A stretch of DNA of 64,000 bases, taken from the NCBI GenBank assembly GCA_001803395.1, contig MHBU01000022.1, positions 56,579-120,578 on the forward strand. Reading direction: 5' to 3'. This DNA comes from Methylotenera sp. RIFCSPLOWO2_02_FULL_45_14. GTDB lineage: Bacteria > Pseudomonadota > Gammaproteobacteria > Burkholderiales > Methylophilaceae. This document shows positions 34,307-43,513 of the stretch, one piece after another. The notes beneath the pieces are model-generated. The model saw only the letters and a list, made by a program, of their open reading frames with translations. It did not search any database and was not told where the DNA came from. The position numbers were made by a program, and so were the translations under genes. The first letter of the stretch is position 1; the number at the start of each line of letters is the position of its first letter.

Positions 34307-36289
34307 TTGAATCCAAAACTATCCCTCACTAAAAACCTTTTTGACTTGCTAAGCTCAATGCGTTTTGCTGTCAGTTTGTTAAGTGTGCTGGGTGTGGCGT
34401 CTATTATTGGTACCGTGTTAAAACAAAATGAACCATACGAAAATTACATCATTAAATTTGGTCAATTCTGGTTTGGTTTATTTGAGCACTTAGGTCTTTA
34501 CGATGTTTATCATAGCGGCTGGTTTTTAGTTATCTTGCTGTTTTTGGTGGTATCCACCAGCCTTTGCATTTATCGTAATGGCCCACACATGATTAAAGAA
34601 TGGCGTACTTTTAAAGAACACGCCACTGAAAAATCACTTAATGCCTTTAGCCATCAAGCGACTTATCAGCTGAATTCAGACACAAGTGCAACTTCAGATA
34701 TAGACAGTGTTAAGCAGCAACTGAGCCAATTTCTGCAAGCCAAAGGCTTCAAATACAAATTTAAACTGCAAGCCGATGGTAGTGAACTGATTGCTGCTAA
34801 AGCGGGTACGCACCAACGTTGGGGCTATATTTTCACGCATGTGGCGATGGTAATTATTTTACTTGGCGGACTTTTAGATGGTAACTTGCCGTTTAAAATA
34901 CAAGAGATTTTGGGTCATAAGCGCATAGAGACGTTGGATATTCCAGAATCGCAAGTACCCGAGGTGAGCAGGCTTGATACAAATAACCCATCATTTCGCG
35001 GCAATATGACGCTGCCAGAGGGCTCGAGCGGCAGTGTGGCATTTGTCCGAGTGCGCGATGGTTATTTAGTGCAAGAGTTGCCGTTCAGAGTGGCGTTAAA
35101 AGATTTTCGTATTGAACATTACGCTACTGGTCAGCCTAAATCATTTGAGAGTGATCTGGTAATTATTGACCCAGATTTGAAACAGCCTGTCACCAAAACC
35201 ATTAGCGTCAACCATCCTTGGACTTACAAAGGCATTGCGATTTATCAGTCCGATTTTCAGGATGGCGGGACCAAGCTTAATTTTAAAGTGTGGGATTTAT
35301 TTGCGCACAATACGCAAACACAGCCGTTAGCCGGCGCTATTTTCGACAAGGGCATTTTAGGTAATGGAGACGATGCACTAAAAGTTGAATATAATGATTT
35401 TCGTAAGTTTAATATCATCAACATGTCGCCAGATGGTAAAGGCAAGCCACACAATGTAGGTCCCAATGTCACTTACAAACTGCGTGACAATAAAGGTCAA
35501 GCTATTGAATACGTGACTTATATGCAACCCATGCAAATAGATGGCCGACATTATTTTATTTCTGGAATGCGTGAAACGGTATCGGACGACTTCCGCTATT
35601 TACGTATTCCTGTTGATAATGATTTTGGTGTTGATGGTTTTATGAACTTTAGAGCCGTGATGCTAGATGCCTCTAAATACCCGGAAATTGCGCGAAGAAT
35701 TGCGACTAATTCATTAGAAGGCAAAAAAGAACCTGCCGTTAAAAAACAATTTGAAAACAGTGTGGTGCAATTACTCACGGTTTTTGCGCAAGGCGGCTAT
35801 AACCAAATAGCACAAGTCATAGAGAAAAGTGTGCCAGAGAAAGAACGTGAGGGTGCTGCAAGCACATACATTAAAATGATTAGAGTTGCGGCGTATGAAG
35901 CCTACAATATGAGCTTGGCAGCAAATAAAAAGCCGTTGTTAGTCAGCAGCGAAGAGAACGAGGCGTTATTGCGTGATAGCTTGAATTCATTCAGTGATAT
36001 GTTTTTTTATGGGTCACCTTATTATTTACAGCTTGAGCAGTTTGAACATAAAGAAGCCAGCGGTTTGCAACTCACAAAGTCACCTGGTCAAAAATGGGTG
36101 TATTTGGGTTCGGTTTTGTTAGTGCTAGGTATTTTTTCTATGATGTATATACGCGAGCGACGTATTTGGTTGCTACTCAAACCCGCGAGCAGTCAAGTGC
36201 TTTTTGCGATGGCGTCCAACCGTAAAAATTTAGATTTTGAACAAGAGTTTAATTTATATCGCGAACAGCTCAAAAGCTTGCTCGCTTAA
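34307..36289 (+). CDS. resB: Cytochrome c biogenesis protein ResB
   Basis: A 660-residue membrane protein of system II cytochrome c maturation (CcsB/Ccs1/ResB). Three N-terminal membrane helices (SSMRFAVSLLSVLGVASIIG, a second near residue 75, a third near 180), a very large periplasmic domain and a last helix near residue 605 match the family. Start is a TTG preceded by only a weak Shine-Dalgarno; the resulting N-terminus (NPKLSLTKNLFDLLSSMRFA) fits relatives. ccsA follows 9 bases later. Together they move heme and attach it to the CXXCH proteins encoded around here. Confidence 0.94.
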   Translation: MNPKLSLTKNLFDLLSSMRFAVSLLSVLGVASIIGTVLKQNEPYENYIIKFGQFWFGLFEHLGLYDVYHSGWFLVILLFLVVSTSLCIYRNGPHMIKEWRTFKEHATEKSLNAFSHQATYQLNSDTSATSDIDSVKQQLSQFLQAKGFKYKFKLQADGSELIAAKAGTHQRWGYIFTHVAMVIILLGGLLDGNLPFKIQEILGHKRIETLDIPESQVPEVSRLDTNNPSFRGNMTLPEGSSGSVAFVRVRDGYLVQELPFRVALKDFRIEHYATGQPKSFESDLVIIDPDLKQPVTKTISVNHPWTYKGIAIYQSDFQDGGTKLNFKVWDLFAHNTQTQPLAGAIFDKGILGNGDDALKVEYNDFRKFNIINMSPDGKGKPHNVGPNVTYKLRDNKGQAIEYVTYMQPMQIDGRHYFISGMRETVSDDFRYLRIPVDNDFGVDGFMNFRAVMLDASKYPEIARRIATNSLEGKKEPAVKKQFENSVVQLLTVFAQGGYNQIAQVIEKSVPEKEREGAASTYIKMIRVAAYEAYNMSLAANKKPLLVSSEENEALLRDSLNSFSDMFFYGSPYYLQLEQFEHKEASGLQLTKSPGQKWVYLGSVLLVLGIFSMMYIRERRIWLLLKPASSQVLFAMASNRKNLDFEQEFNLYREQLKSLLA

Positions 36290-36298
36290 GGAATCGTT

Positions 36299-37444
36299 AT
36301 GAATAGCCACTCACTAGATTACCAACAAAAAACATTACTGCAGCGCTTGAATTGGCAAGACTGGCTGTATGCACTTATTGTTGTCGCAGGTTCAGTATTT
36401 GCCTATGTTAAATATGCCCAGTACATGGATATTTATGAGGTTGGATTTTTGTTTGGCGCAGCCGCATTATTTAGTTACATAGGCTGGCAGTGGAAAAGGT
36501 TAGCCAAATTAGTGCTAATGGTGGGTGTTATCAGTCTGTTTTCAGTCAGTTTATATCATGGCGAGCAAGCGCGAGCTACACAGGTGTTTTTACTTAAATA
36601 TCTTATCTCCAGCCAATCAGCCATTATGTGGATGAACGTATTCTTTGTATTGGCGATGGCAACTTATTGGTTTGCTTTATTTAAACGCAGTGTGTTTACC
36701 GGTAAAGTAGCTACCGCACTCACTTGGAGTGCAGTACTGTTTGGTTTTGTCGGCTTAATGGTACGTTGGTACGAGTCTTATTTAATCGCACCAGATGTCG
36801 GGCATATTCCAGTCAGTAATTTGTATGAAGTATTTATACTGTTTTGCTTAATTACCGCCTTGCTGTATTTGCATTACGAACAAAAACTGAATACCAAACA
36901 GCTGGGAGGCTTTGTATTATTAGTCATTAACGCTGCGGTAGGCTTTATTCTTTGGTACACCTTTGATCGCCAGGCACATAACATTCAGCCGCTAGTACCC
37001 GCGCTACAAAGTTATTGGATGAAAATACATGTCCCCGCTAACTTTATTGGCTATGGTTCTTTTTCATTAGCAGCAATGGTGGCAAGCGCCTATTTGCTAG
37101 CTAGCAAAGGATTTTTGGCATCACGCTTGCCAAGTTTAGAGGTGATGGACGACTTAATGTATAAATCAATTGCGGTTGGTTTTGCATTTTTTACCATCGC
37201 GACCATTTTGGGTGCTATGTGGGCAGCTGAGGCTTGGGGTGGCTACTGGAGCTGGGATCCAAAAGAAACATGGGCGCTTATTGTGTGGCTTAACTATGCG
37301 GCTTGGTTGCATTTGCGCATGGTTAAAGGCTTGCGCGGTGCCGTACTGGCTTGGTGGGCACTGGTAGGTTTAATTGTGACTACCTTTGCATTTTTAGGCG
37401 TGAATATGTTTTTAAGCGGCTTGCATTCTTACGGCACACTTTAA
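36299..37444 (+). CDS. ccsA: Cytochrome c biogenesis protein CcsA/CcsB (heme-handling subunit)
   Basis: A 381-residue polytopic membrane protein with the tryptophan-rich WWD signature WGGYWSWDPKETWAL near the C-terminus, plus conserved His residues in flanking helices (YLHYEQK, WLHLRMVKG and GLHSYGTL). It acts with ResB as the system II heme lyase. About eight membrane segments are visible. The name varies between organisms (ccsA, ccsB, resC). A terminator follows directly. Confidence 0.93.
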   Translation: MNSHSLDYQQKTLLQRLNWQDWLYALIVVAGSVFAYVKYAQYMDIYEVGFLFGAAALFSYIGWQWKRLAKLVLMVGVISLFSVSLYHGEQARATQVFLLKYLISSQSAIMWMNVFFVLAMATYWFALFKRSVFTGKVATALTWSAVLFGFVGLMVRWYESYLIAPDVGHIPVSNLYEVFILFCLITALLYLHYEQKLNTKQLGGFVLLVINAAVGFILWYTFDRQAHNIQPLVPALQSYWMKIHVPANFIGYGSFSLAAMVASAYLLASKGFLASRLPSLEVMDDLMYKSIAVGFAFFTIATILGAMWAAEAWGGYWSWDPKETWALIVWLNYAAWLHLRMVKGLRGAVLAWWALVGLIVTTFAFLGVNMFLSGLHSYGTL

Positions 37445-37451
37445 AAAGATT

Positions 37452-37476
37452 AAAAGGGGGCGTTAATCCCCTTTTT
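37452..37476 (+). terminator. Rho-independent terminator after ccsA
   Basis: AAAAGGGG and CCCCTTTTT form a stem around a 9-base loop. The A/T flanks could also serve the convergent kinase gene. Confidence 0.75.
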
Positions 37477-37495
37477 CATTTTGTAGTTAATCACG

Positions 37496-39199
37496 TTAAT
37501 TCTGAGTAATCATTTCTAACCTAAACCGCACTTCACCATCGTTATTACCTATCAGGCTTAATTTATAGCCTGCATGTTGGGCTTGTTGTGCCGCATGGTA
37601 CAAGCCAACCCCCAAACCGCTTTTGGAGCTGACGTGTGATTTAAACAATCGTTCAGCAATTTCTGCTGGAATTGCCGAACCCGTGTCACTAACTTCTAAG
37701 CAAAAATGTTGTAATGGCATTAGTGCCACTTTAATCGCAATATTGGCCTCAAGCTTTGCTTTTTCTAGCGCATTTTGTAATAAATTATTAATTACGCTAT
37801 CGAGCACATCAGGGTCAATGTCCGCTTTGGGCATAGTGGCAGGGGTTTCAAACTGCACTTGATGATGCGCGTTTAGCTGCTTAAAGTTTTTCCACCAGCC
37901 CCCCACTTTGGCTTGGATTTTTTTCTCGACACTTGGCAGCTCAAGTTTGGCGAGCGTGCTGGCTAGGCGCTGACTCAAACGTGGCAACTGCTTTTTAATG
38001 AGTTCAATCAACTTAGTATCGTCACTTACATTTTGGCTTTGTTCAACAGCGGCAGATAATGTGCCTAATGATTGCAATATATTTTTAATGTCATGCGTTA
38101 ATCGAGAGCCAGTTTCATATAAAGTTTGCATGTAAGTATTTTGGCTGATGGTCTCCTCGCGTCGCTTAGCTTCATAAAACTCGCCTAGTATTTGTGTTAG
38201 AAGTTGCACATGCAGATACATGGCAGGTGTAAATTGCCAGCGCGAGTAAAGTGTTAAATGTAATTGTTGAAAGCTAAACGTGGAAATAAACGCGGTCGCT
38301 TCTCCTACTTGTTGTGATTGATTACCAACTTGCCATATCACACCATTTACCCAGTTGAGTGAATCTAGCTCACGCATTGCCGCCTGTAAAAAGGCATCGG
38401 CAGAGGGCTCATCCTCAGCATACATTGCAATTTTTCTAATCCATTGCTCAAATGGAAGACCAATACTTAATAAGTAGCGTGACATCAGCAGCTCTAAACC
38501 AGAGAATGTTGCGCTTGGGTTCCATAGCCAGCTAAGAGCCACTAAAGTAGCAGCTAAGCCTAATACCGCAAAAATAAGTAACTTAATGTAGTTAATCTGC
38601 CAGATTGTGCCGATAGCAAAACTGCCTAATATGACGATTAAAGTCAGTAGAAAAATCAATAGCGTATAAAAAAAGTCGATGTTGGTGGTATGGCTGGCAG
38701 GCTTGTTTTTTGCAGATAAAAATAAAATGGCGAGCGGTAAAACAGGTAAAAAATAAACGAGCAAAAACTCGGCGGCGGCTAACTCATTGTTGGTTTTTAG
38801 TAATTTTGGTACTACCCATAACAGCAGAATTGCCAGCAAATAGGTTGCCGCTAAAATATTGGGCAGCCTTGAGCGTGTAGGCTCGCTAGAGAAAATACGC
38901 CCGCCAATGAGCGCAAATAAACCTGCAATCCAAAAAGCGGTTACCCACCAGTTCATATAGAACATGGATAAATATGCACCAATGATAATTGCAATGGTGA
39001 CTTGCCATGATAATTTGTCATTTTGGCGCAACACAGGTTGCCACAGCAAAAAGAAACCGTAATGGCATAAAAGTAAAGCGCTATAAAGATGATTTACCTC
39101 GCCCCACACCAGCATTGCATGCAATGATAAAATCATCAGTGCCATCAAGCGGTCAGTATCATCAAGGGCTAATCGGTAGAATTTATATAATGGCTGCAT
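37496..39199 (-). CDS. Membrane sensor histidine kinase without an adjacent response regulator
   Basis: A 567-residue protein. About eight to nine hydrophobic segments fill residues 15-230, a GAF-like region follows (about 250-340, with WVNGVIWQVGN), then the phosphoacceptor His369 in SRLTHDIKNILQSL. ATP-binding motifs are VINNLLQNALEKA, SDTGSAIPAEIAERLF and KSGLGVGLY. The layout resembles PrsK-type kinases, and DIKN is the variant H-box of that group. No receiver-domain gene is next to it; PilR at 13410 is the only response regulator in the window. Signal unknown. Confidence 0.85.
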   Translation of the reverse strand: MQPLYKFYRLALDDTDRLMALMILSLHAMLVWGEVNHLYSALLLCHYGFFLLWQPVLRQNDKLSWQVTIAIIIGAYLSMFYMNWWVTAFWIAGLFALIGGRIFSSEPTRSRLPNILAATYLLAILLLWVVPKLLKTNNELAAAEFLLVYFLPVLPLAILFLSAKNKPASHTTNIDFFYTLLIFLLTLIVILGSFAIGTIWQINYIKLLIFAVLGLAATLVALSWLWNPSATFSGLELLMSRYLLSIGLPFEQWIRKIAMYAEDEPSADAFLQAAMRELDSLNWVNGVIWQVGNQSQQVGEATAFISTFSFQQLHLTLYSRWQFTPAMYLHVQLLTQILGEFYEAKRREETISQNTYMQTLYETGSRLTHDIKNILQSLGTLSAAVEQSQNVSDDTKLIELIKKQLPRLSQRLASTLAKLELPSVEKKIQAKVGGWWKNFKQLNAHHQVQFETPATMPKADIDPDVLDSVINNLLQNALEKAKLEANIAIKVALMPLQHFCLEVSDTGSAIPAEIAERLFKSHVSSKSGLGVGLYHAAQQAQHAGYKLSLIGNNDGEVRFRLEMITQN

Positions 39200-39489
39200 A
39201 GCACCTAATACTCGTGAATAATTTAGCGTTGTTTAGGGTGTTATTGTATGCGCAAGTCTCAAATTTAATAAGGCTTACATCGCGTAAAGTGTTGGAATTT
39301 GAACATAAACGTCAATTTCTTGACATTAAAACAGGCAATTTTTGAAAATTTCTTATTGAATGCAGGTAAAACTGTAGGAAACTACATTAAATTATAATTG
39401 GTATGTAATTTGCTTATTAACAACTAATATTTACATGCTCATCAATAGCAGCTGAGCGTATTATAAAATACCAAAGTCCGGGGATTTAG
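39200..39489. other. 290-bp divergent intergenic region holding a sigma-54 promoter
   Basis: AT-rich region between the leftward kinase and the rightward prepilin-like gene. The sigma-54 promoter at 39399-39414 is the only clear element. The space upstream is sufficient for binding sites of an enhancer-binding protein such as PilR. Confidence 0.7.
39399..39414 (+). promoter_or_regulatory. Sigma-54 (-24/-12) promoter for the prepilin-like gene
   Basis: TGGTATGTAATTTGCT matches the consensus TGGYAYRNNNNTTGCW at every defined position, with the GG-to-GC spacing correct. The predicted transcription start is near 39425, about 65 bases before the ATG. Confidence 0.8.
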
Positions 39490-40137
39490 ATGAAAAAAAC
39501 ACAAACAGGTTTTACGTTAATTGAGTTAGCAATCGTGCTGGTGATTATCGGCCTGCTACTTGGCGGCGTGTTAAAAGGCCAAGAATTGATCAATAGTGCT
39601 AAAGTGAAAAACATGGCTAACGACTTTCGTAATATCCAAGTCTATGTTTACTCGTACCAGGATAAATTCAGAGCGCTGCCTGGTGATGACAAAGCAGCTG
39701 TAAATCATGTTGGTGCAGCCAATAATGGCAATGGTGATGGTTTGATTGGTGGTGCATGGAATGCATCATCAGGCGAATCATTTGATTTTTGGCAGCATAT
39801 TCGTTTGGCGGGTTTAGCTACTGGCTCTACTGTATTAACCGATGACACTTACGCTCCCACAAACGCTGATGGTGGACCAGTAGGTGTACAGGCTGCATCA
39901 ACTCCTTCTATTGTCAATTTAAAAGGTTCTTACGTAGTGTGTTCAGGTGGGATTTTGGGTAAGTTTGCCAAGGAGCTTGATACGGCGATGGATGATGGTA
40001 ACACAGCAACAGGTGTAATGATGACGGCTCCAGTAGCGTCAGTAGATGGAGCGACAGCTGCAACAGCAGTTACTAATACAGGTGAAACTCCAACTATTGA
40101 TGATTCCACTAAGTATGCAGTTTGTATGGCATTCTAG
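39490..40137 (+). CDS. Type IV prepilin-like / pseudopilin protein
   Basis: A 215-residue protein with a class III signal: KKTQTG/FTLIELAIVL, cut by prepilin peptidase after Gly7, with the conserved Glu5 of the mature protein. A hydrophobic helix follows, then a globular part with two Cys (YVVCSGG, AVCMAF) that could form the C-terminal disulfide loop. The DKFRALPGDD motif is common in pilin-like proteins with a Gly/Asn-rich body. It is longer than a typical PilA (about 150), so it may be a major pilin variant or a pseudopilin. It stands alone, with its own sigma-54 promoter and terminator. Confidence 0.87.
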   Translation: MKKTQTGFTLIELAIVLVIIGLLLGGVLKGQELINSAKVKNMANDFRNIQVYVYSYQDKFRALPGDDKAAVNHVGAANNGNGDGLIGGAWNASSGESFDFWQHIRLAGLATGSTVLTDDTYAPTNADGGPVGVQAASTPSIVNLKGSYVVCSGGILGKFAKELDTAMDDGNTATGVMMTAPVASVDGATAATAVTNTGETPTIDDSTKYAVCMAF

Positions 40138-40158
40138 TTAATATTTGAAATATCAAAG

Positions 40159-40181
40159 GCCCACTATAAGGTGGGCTTTTT
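40159..40181 (+). terminator. Rho-independent terminator after the prepilin-like gene
   Basis: GCCCAC and GTGGGC pair around TATAAG, extended by A/T pairs, then T5. Confidence 0.88.
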
Positions 40182-40220
40182 CATTTTCAAAAAAATTGAT
40201 ACTCCATAAATAATAAGCGC

Positions 40221-40248
40221 TTGCATAGCAGTTAAATTGTTTTAGAAT
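40221..40248 (+). promoter_or_regulatory. Candidate sigma-70 promoter for the mla operon
   Basis: TTGCAT (40221-40226) and TAGAAT (40243-40248) with a 16-base spacer lie 37 bases before the mlaF ATG. The -35 box is weak. Confidence 0.4.
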
Positions 40249-40285
40249 AGTGCCTCAATAAAAGTAATAAAATATATCGTAACCC

Positions 40286-41089
40286 ATGACATCCAATATC
40301 GTAGAAATTGACAACTTATCCTTTGGTTACAAAGGTCGCTTGTTGCATAAAGGTATCAATATGGCGTTTCCACGTGGAAAAGTCGTAGCGATTATGGGTG
40401 GTAGTGGTAGCGGAAAAACTACTTTGTTGCGCTTAATCGGCGGGCAAATTAAACCCACTCAGGGTGAAGTGCGTGTAGATGGCAAGGTGGTGCACGAGCA
40501 AGATCGTGACGGCATCTTTTTACTGCGTCGTAAAATGGGTATGTTGTTTCAGCACGGCGCGTTGTTTACCGATTTAAGCGTATTTGATAATGTCGCTTTC
40601 CCCATGCGTGAACTAACAGATTTACCTGAATCCATGATTAGAGATTTGGTGTTGATGAAGTTGAATGCAGTAGGCTTACGTGGTGCGCATACGCTCATGC
40701 CAACTGAGCTTTCAGGCGGCATGGCGCGGCGCGTAGCTTTGGCGCGCGCAATTGCGCTAGACCCATGCATTATTATGTACGATGAGCCGTTCGCAGGATT
40801 AGACCCTATCTCTATGGGCGTGATCTGTGATTTAATTCGTAGCTTGAATGATGCATTAGGCGCAACATCGATTATCGTTTCGCATGATGTAAAAGAGACA
40901 TTTTTAATTGCAGATTATGTTTATTTCGTGGCAGATGGCGTGGTTGCTGCTGAAGGTACGCCGCACGATTTAATGCAATCTACATTGCCATTTGTGCATC
41001 AGTTTGTGCATGGCGAAAAAGATGGACCGGTGCCTTTTCACTATCCAGCTGCCAATTATCAATCTGAACTGTTAAATCAACAGTTATAA
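40286..41089 (+). CDS. mlaF: Phospholipid transport ATP-binding protein MlaF
   Basis: A 267-residue ABC ATPase for lipid transport between the membranes, maintaining outer-membrane asymmetry. It has Walker A GGSGSGKTTLL, signature LSGGMARRVALARAIA, Walker B IIMYDEPFAGLDPIS and the switch His in IIVSHDVKET. First gene of mlaFEDCB; mlaE begins 11 bases later. Confidence 0.95.
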   Translation: MTSNIVEIDNLSFGYKGRLLHKGINMAFPRGKVVAIMGGSGSGKTTLLRLIGGQIKPTQGEVRVDGKVVHEQDRDGIFLLRRKMGMLFQHGALFTDLSVFDNVAFPMRELTDLPESMIRDLVLMKLNAVGLRGAHTLMPTELSGGMARRVALARAIALDPCIIMYDEPFAGLDPISMGVICDLIRSLNDALGATSIIVSHDVKETFLIADYVYFVADGVVAAEGTPHDLMQSTLPFVHQFVHGEKDGPVPFHYPAANYQSELLNQQL

Positions 41090-41100
41090 TCAACTGTTAA

Positions 41101-41922
41101 ATGAATTTAAAACGAATGATAAAATCAAACCTACTCACCAGTATTACGCGATTTCTCAGTGGTATTGGGTATCGGATGATAGCGCGTGTTTGGCGTTTGG
41201 GCGCAGGTACACGGCTTTTTTTCTTGACGATTGTTTACTCAGGTGAGAGTTTTAGACGCTTTCATCTGACGTTGCGCGAAATTTATTTTACAGGCGTGAT
41301 GTCGCTATTGATTATTATCGTGTCAGCTTTTTTTGTCGGCATGGTTTTGGCATTGCAGGGCTATAACACTTTACAAAAGTACGGCTCATCTGAGGCCATT
41401 GGCGTGCTGGTAGCACTGTCACTGGTACGTGAATTAGGGCCTGTTGTTACAGCATTGCTGTTTGCAGGGCGTGCAGGCACTGCAATTACCGCCGAAATAG
41501 GCTTAATGAAAACAACAGAACAATTATCCGCCATGGAGATGATGGCAGTTAACCCGATCGCGCGTGTAGTGGCGCCGCGTTTTTGGGCTGGTGTGATTTC
41601 TATGCCGATATTAGCGGCATTGTTCTCGATGGTAGGTGTGCTAGGCGGTTATTTAGTGGCGGTACCTTTGATTGGTGTGGATAGTGGCGCGTTTTGGTCG
41701 CAAATGCAGGCCAATGTTGATGTGAGAGACGATATTGTCAATGGCGTGATTAAGAGTGTGGTGTTTGCGGTGGCTTGTACCATGATTGCTTTGTTTGAAG
41801 GGTTTGACGCGCCGCCAACGGCAGAGGGCGTGAGCCACGCCACTACGCGCACAGTGGTAATTTCTTCATTAACAGTATTAGGTTTAGATTTTGTTTTAAC
41901 GTCTTTTATGATGGTTGTTTAA
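41101..41922 (+). CDS. mlaE: Phospholipid transport permease MlaE
   Basis: A 273-residue inner-membrane permease. The family motifs FFVGMVLALQGYNTLQKYGSS, VRELGPVVTALLFAGRAGTA and ALFEGFDAPPTAEGVSHATT are all present. The N-terminus is somewhat longer than in E. coli MlaE. It pairs with MlaF and carries the MCE protein MlaD. Confidence 0.95.
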   Translation: MNLKRMIKSNLLTSITRFLSGIGYRMIARVWRLGAGTRLFFLTIVYSGESFRRFHLTLREIYFTGVMSLLIIIVSAFFVGMVLALQGYNTLQKYGSSEAIGVLVALSLVRELGPVVTALLFAGRAGTAITAEIGLMKTTEQLSAMEMMAVNPIARVVAPRFWAGVISMPILAALFSMVGVLGGYLVAVPLIGVDSGAFWSQMQANVDVRDDIVNGVIKSVVFAVACTMIALFEGFDAPPTAEGVSHATTRTVVISSLTVLGLDFVLTSFMMVV

Positions 41923-41985
41923 CTGTAGTTTTAATTTACCGAGTTTCAAGCGACGCTTAAGAATATGAATGCGAAGGGATATTGA

Positions 41986-42546
41986 GTGGAAAGAACAAAA
42001 ATAGATTTATGGGTAGGCGTTTTTGTCGCGCTTGGCGTTGCCGCTTTGTTGGGTCTTGCCCTGAAGGTGGGGAACTTAACTTCTAACAATCTAGGTAAAA
42101 CCTACAGTGTAAGTGCCGCTTTTGAAAACGTGGGTGGTTTAAAGCCGAATGCGCCAGTCAAAAGTGCGGGTGTTGTGGTTGGGCGCGTGGCTGATATTAA
42201 ATTCGATAGTAAAACTTATGAAGCGATTGTGAATATTAATATTGACCAACGCTACGTTTTTCCTAAAGACACTTTCGCAAACATTTACACAGCAGGCTTG
42301 CTGGGCGAGCAGTATGTGGGGCTTGAGGCAGGTGGCGAAGATGATTCATTGAAAAATGGTGATAAAATCACGCAAACGCAAGATGCCGTTGTATTAGAAA
42401 AAATGATCAGTCAGTTTTTATTTAGCAAGGCTTCAGAGTCGGAATCTGACAGTGAGGCAGCTGGCGCTAAACCGGTGAACAAAAAATCATCTGAAACTAA
42501 ATCGCCAGAGGCTGCGTCAACTGAATTGGGTGACACACCGTTTTAA
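41986..42546 (+). CDS. mlaD: MCE-domain lipid transport protein MlaD
   Basis: A 186-residue membrane-anchored periplasmic protein: an N-terminal helix (LWVGVFVALGVAALLGLALKV) followed by one MCE domain (YSVSAAFENVGGLKPNAPVK, AGLLGEQYVGLEAGG) and a Ser/Lys/Glu-rich tail. It starts with GTG. MlaD hexamers form the lipid channel above MlaE. The tail after residue 150 is low in complexity, as in many betaproteobacterial MlaD proteins. Confidence 0.94.
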   Translation: MERTKIDLWVGVFVALGVAALLGLALKVGNLTSNNLGKTYSVSAAFENVGGLKPNAPVKSAGVVVGRVADIKFDSKTYEAIVNINIDQRYVFPKDTFANIYTAGLLGEQYVGLEAGGEDDSLKNGDKITQTQDAVVLEKMISQFLFSKASESESDSEAAGAKPVNKKSSETKSPEAASTELGDTPF

Positions 42547-42599
42547 TGCATACACCGACATGGTTGTAATGGTTTAGTAACTATTATTAAAGGGTTTTA

Positions 42600-43220
42600 A
42601 TGAAAACATTGATGAAATATATGGCAAGTGCCGCTTTGATGGTGAGTTTGTTTGCGGGCGTGAGTGTGGCTAATGCTGAGATTTCTGCGGATGAGCTAGT
42701 TAAGAAAACCGCAGAGGAAGTGTTAACCATTGTCAAAAATGACAAAGATATTCAGGCGGGCAGTCAGCAAAAGATTTACGCATTAGCTGAAGAAAAAATT
42801 CTGCCCAATTTCGATTTTGACCGTGTAAGCCGCATGGTGCTAGGTAAAAATTGGAGAGCGGCAACGCCTGAACAGCAAGCAAGCTTTCAAAAAGAGTTCC
42901 GTAGCCTTTTATTGCGGACTTACGCAAGTGCATTAGGTAAGTATAAAGATCAAGTCATTGAATATAAGCCTATGCGCGCCGAGCCAGGTGCAAAAAACGT
43001 GAGCGTGAAAACACAAATTTTGCAGCCCGGCGGTCAACCAATTACAGTGGATTACAGCTTGGTTAAGGTTGAAAACGGCTGGAAGGTGTACGACATTGTG
43101 ATTGAAGGCGTGAGTCTAGTCACAAACTACCGTAGCCAGTTTAGTAATGAAATTCGTCAAAATGGCATTGATAGTTTGAATAAAAAGCTTGCAGATAAAA
43201 ATAAAGCAGCAGGGGCGTAA
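42600..43220 (+). CDS. mlaC: Periplasmic lipid-binding protein MlaC
   Basis: A 206-residue soluble carrier with a signal peptide (MVSLFAGVSVANA/EIS), then family motifs FDFDRVSRMVLGKNWR, FRSLLLRTYASALGKY and WKVYDIVIEGVSLVTNYRSQF. It shuttles phospholipid between the outer-membrane MlaA and the MlaFEDB complex. mlaB overlaps it by one base. In many Betaproteobacteria mlaA is in this operon; here it is not. Confidence 0.94.
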   Translation: MKTLMKYMASAALMVSLFAGVSVANAEISADELVKKTAEEVLTIVKNDKDIQAGSQQKIYALAEEKILPNFDFDRVSRMVLGKNWRAATPEQQASFQKEFRSLLLRTYASALGKYKDQVIEYKPMRAEPGAKNVSVKTQILQPGGQPITVDYSLVKVENGWKVYDIVIEGVSLVTNYRSQFSNEIRQNGIDSLNKKLADKNKAAGA

Positions 43221-43513
43221 TGGCTATTAGTGTGCAAGAAAATCAATGGCACATTACAGGCGATATTCTGATGGATAACGCCAATGCTGTGTTGCAAGAA
43301 AGTAATGCATTGGCGATGGCTGATGATATACATATTGATTTTTCAGCCATTAGCAATGTTGATACTGCGGCACTTAGCTTAATGATGGAGTGGCAGCGCC
43401 GTGCGATTTCATCTGGCAACAAAAAAATACATTTCACCCACTTACCTGAAGGTCTTGTTAGTTTGGCAGCGCTTTATGGCGTTACAGATTTTATTTCGTT
43501 TAGCGCAAACTAA
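43220..43513 (+). CDS. mlaB: STAS-domain protein MlaB
   Basis: A 97-residue cytoplasmic STAS-domain protein that binds and stabilises MlaF. It has the pattern IDFSAISNVDTAALSLMMEW followed by a helix and HLPEGLVSLAALYGV. The start codon overlaps the mlaC stop (TAATG), which suggests translational coupling. The 216 bases that follow hold no gene or clear terminator. Confidence 0.88.
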   Translation: MAISVQENQWHITGDILMDNANAVLQESNALAMADDIHIDFSAISNVDTAALSLMMEWQRRAISSGNKKIHFTHLPEGLVSLAALYGVTDFISFSAN

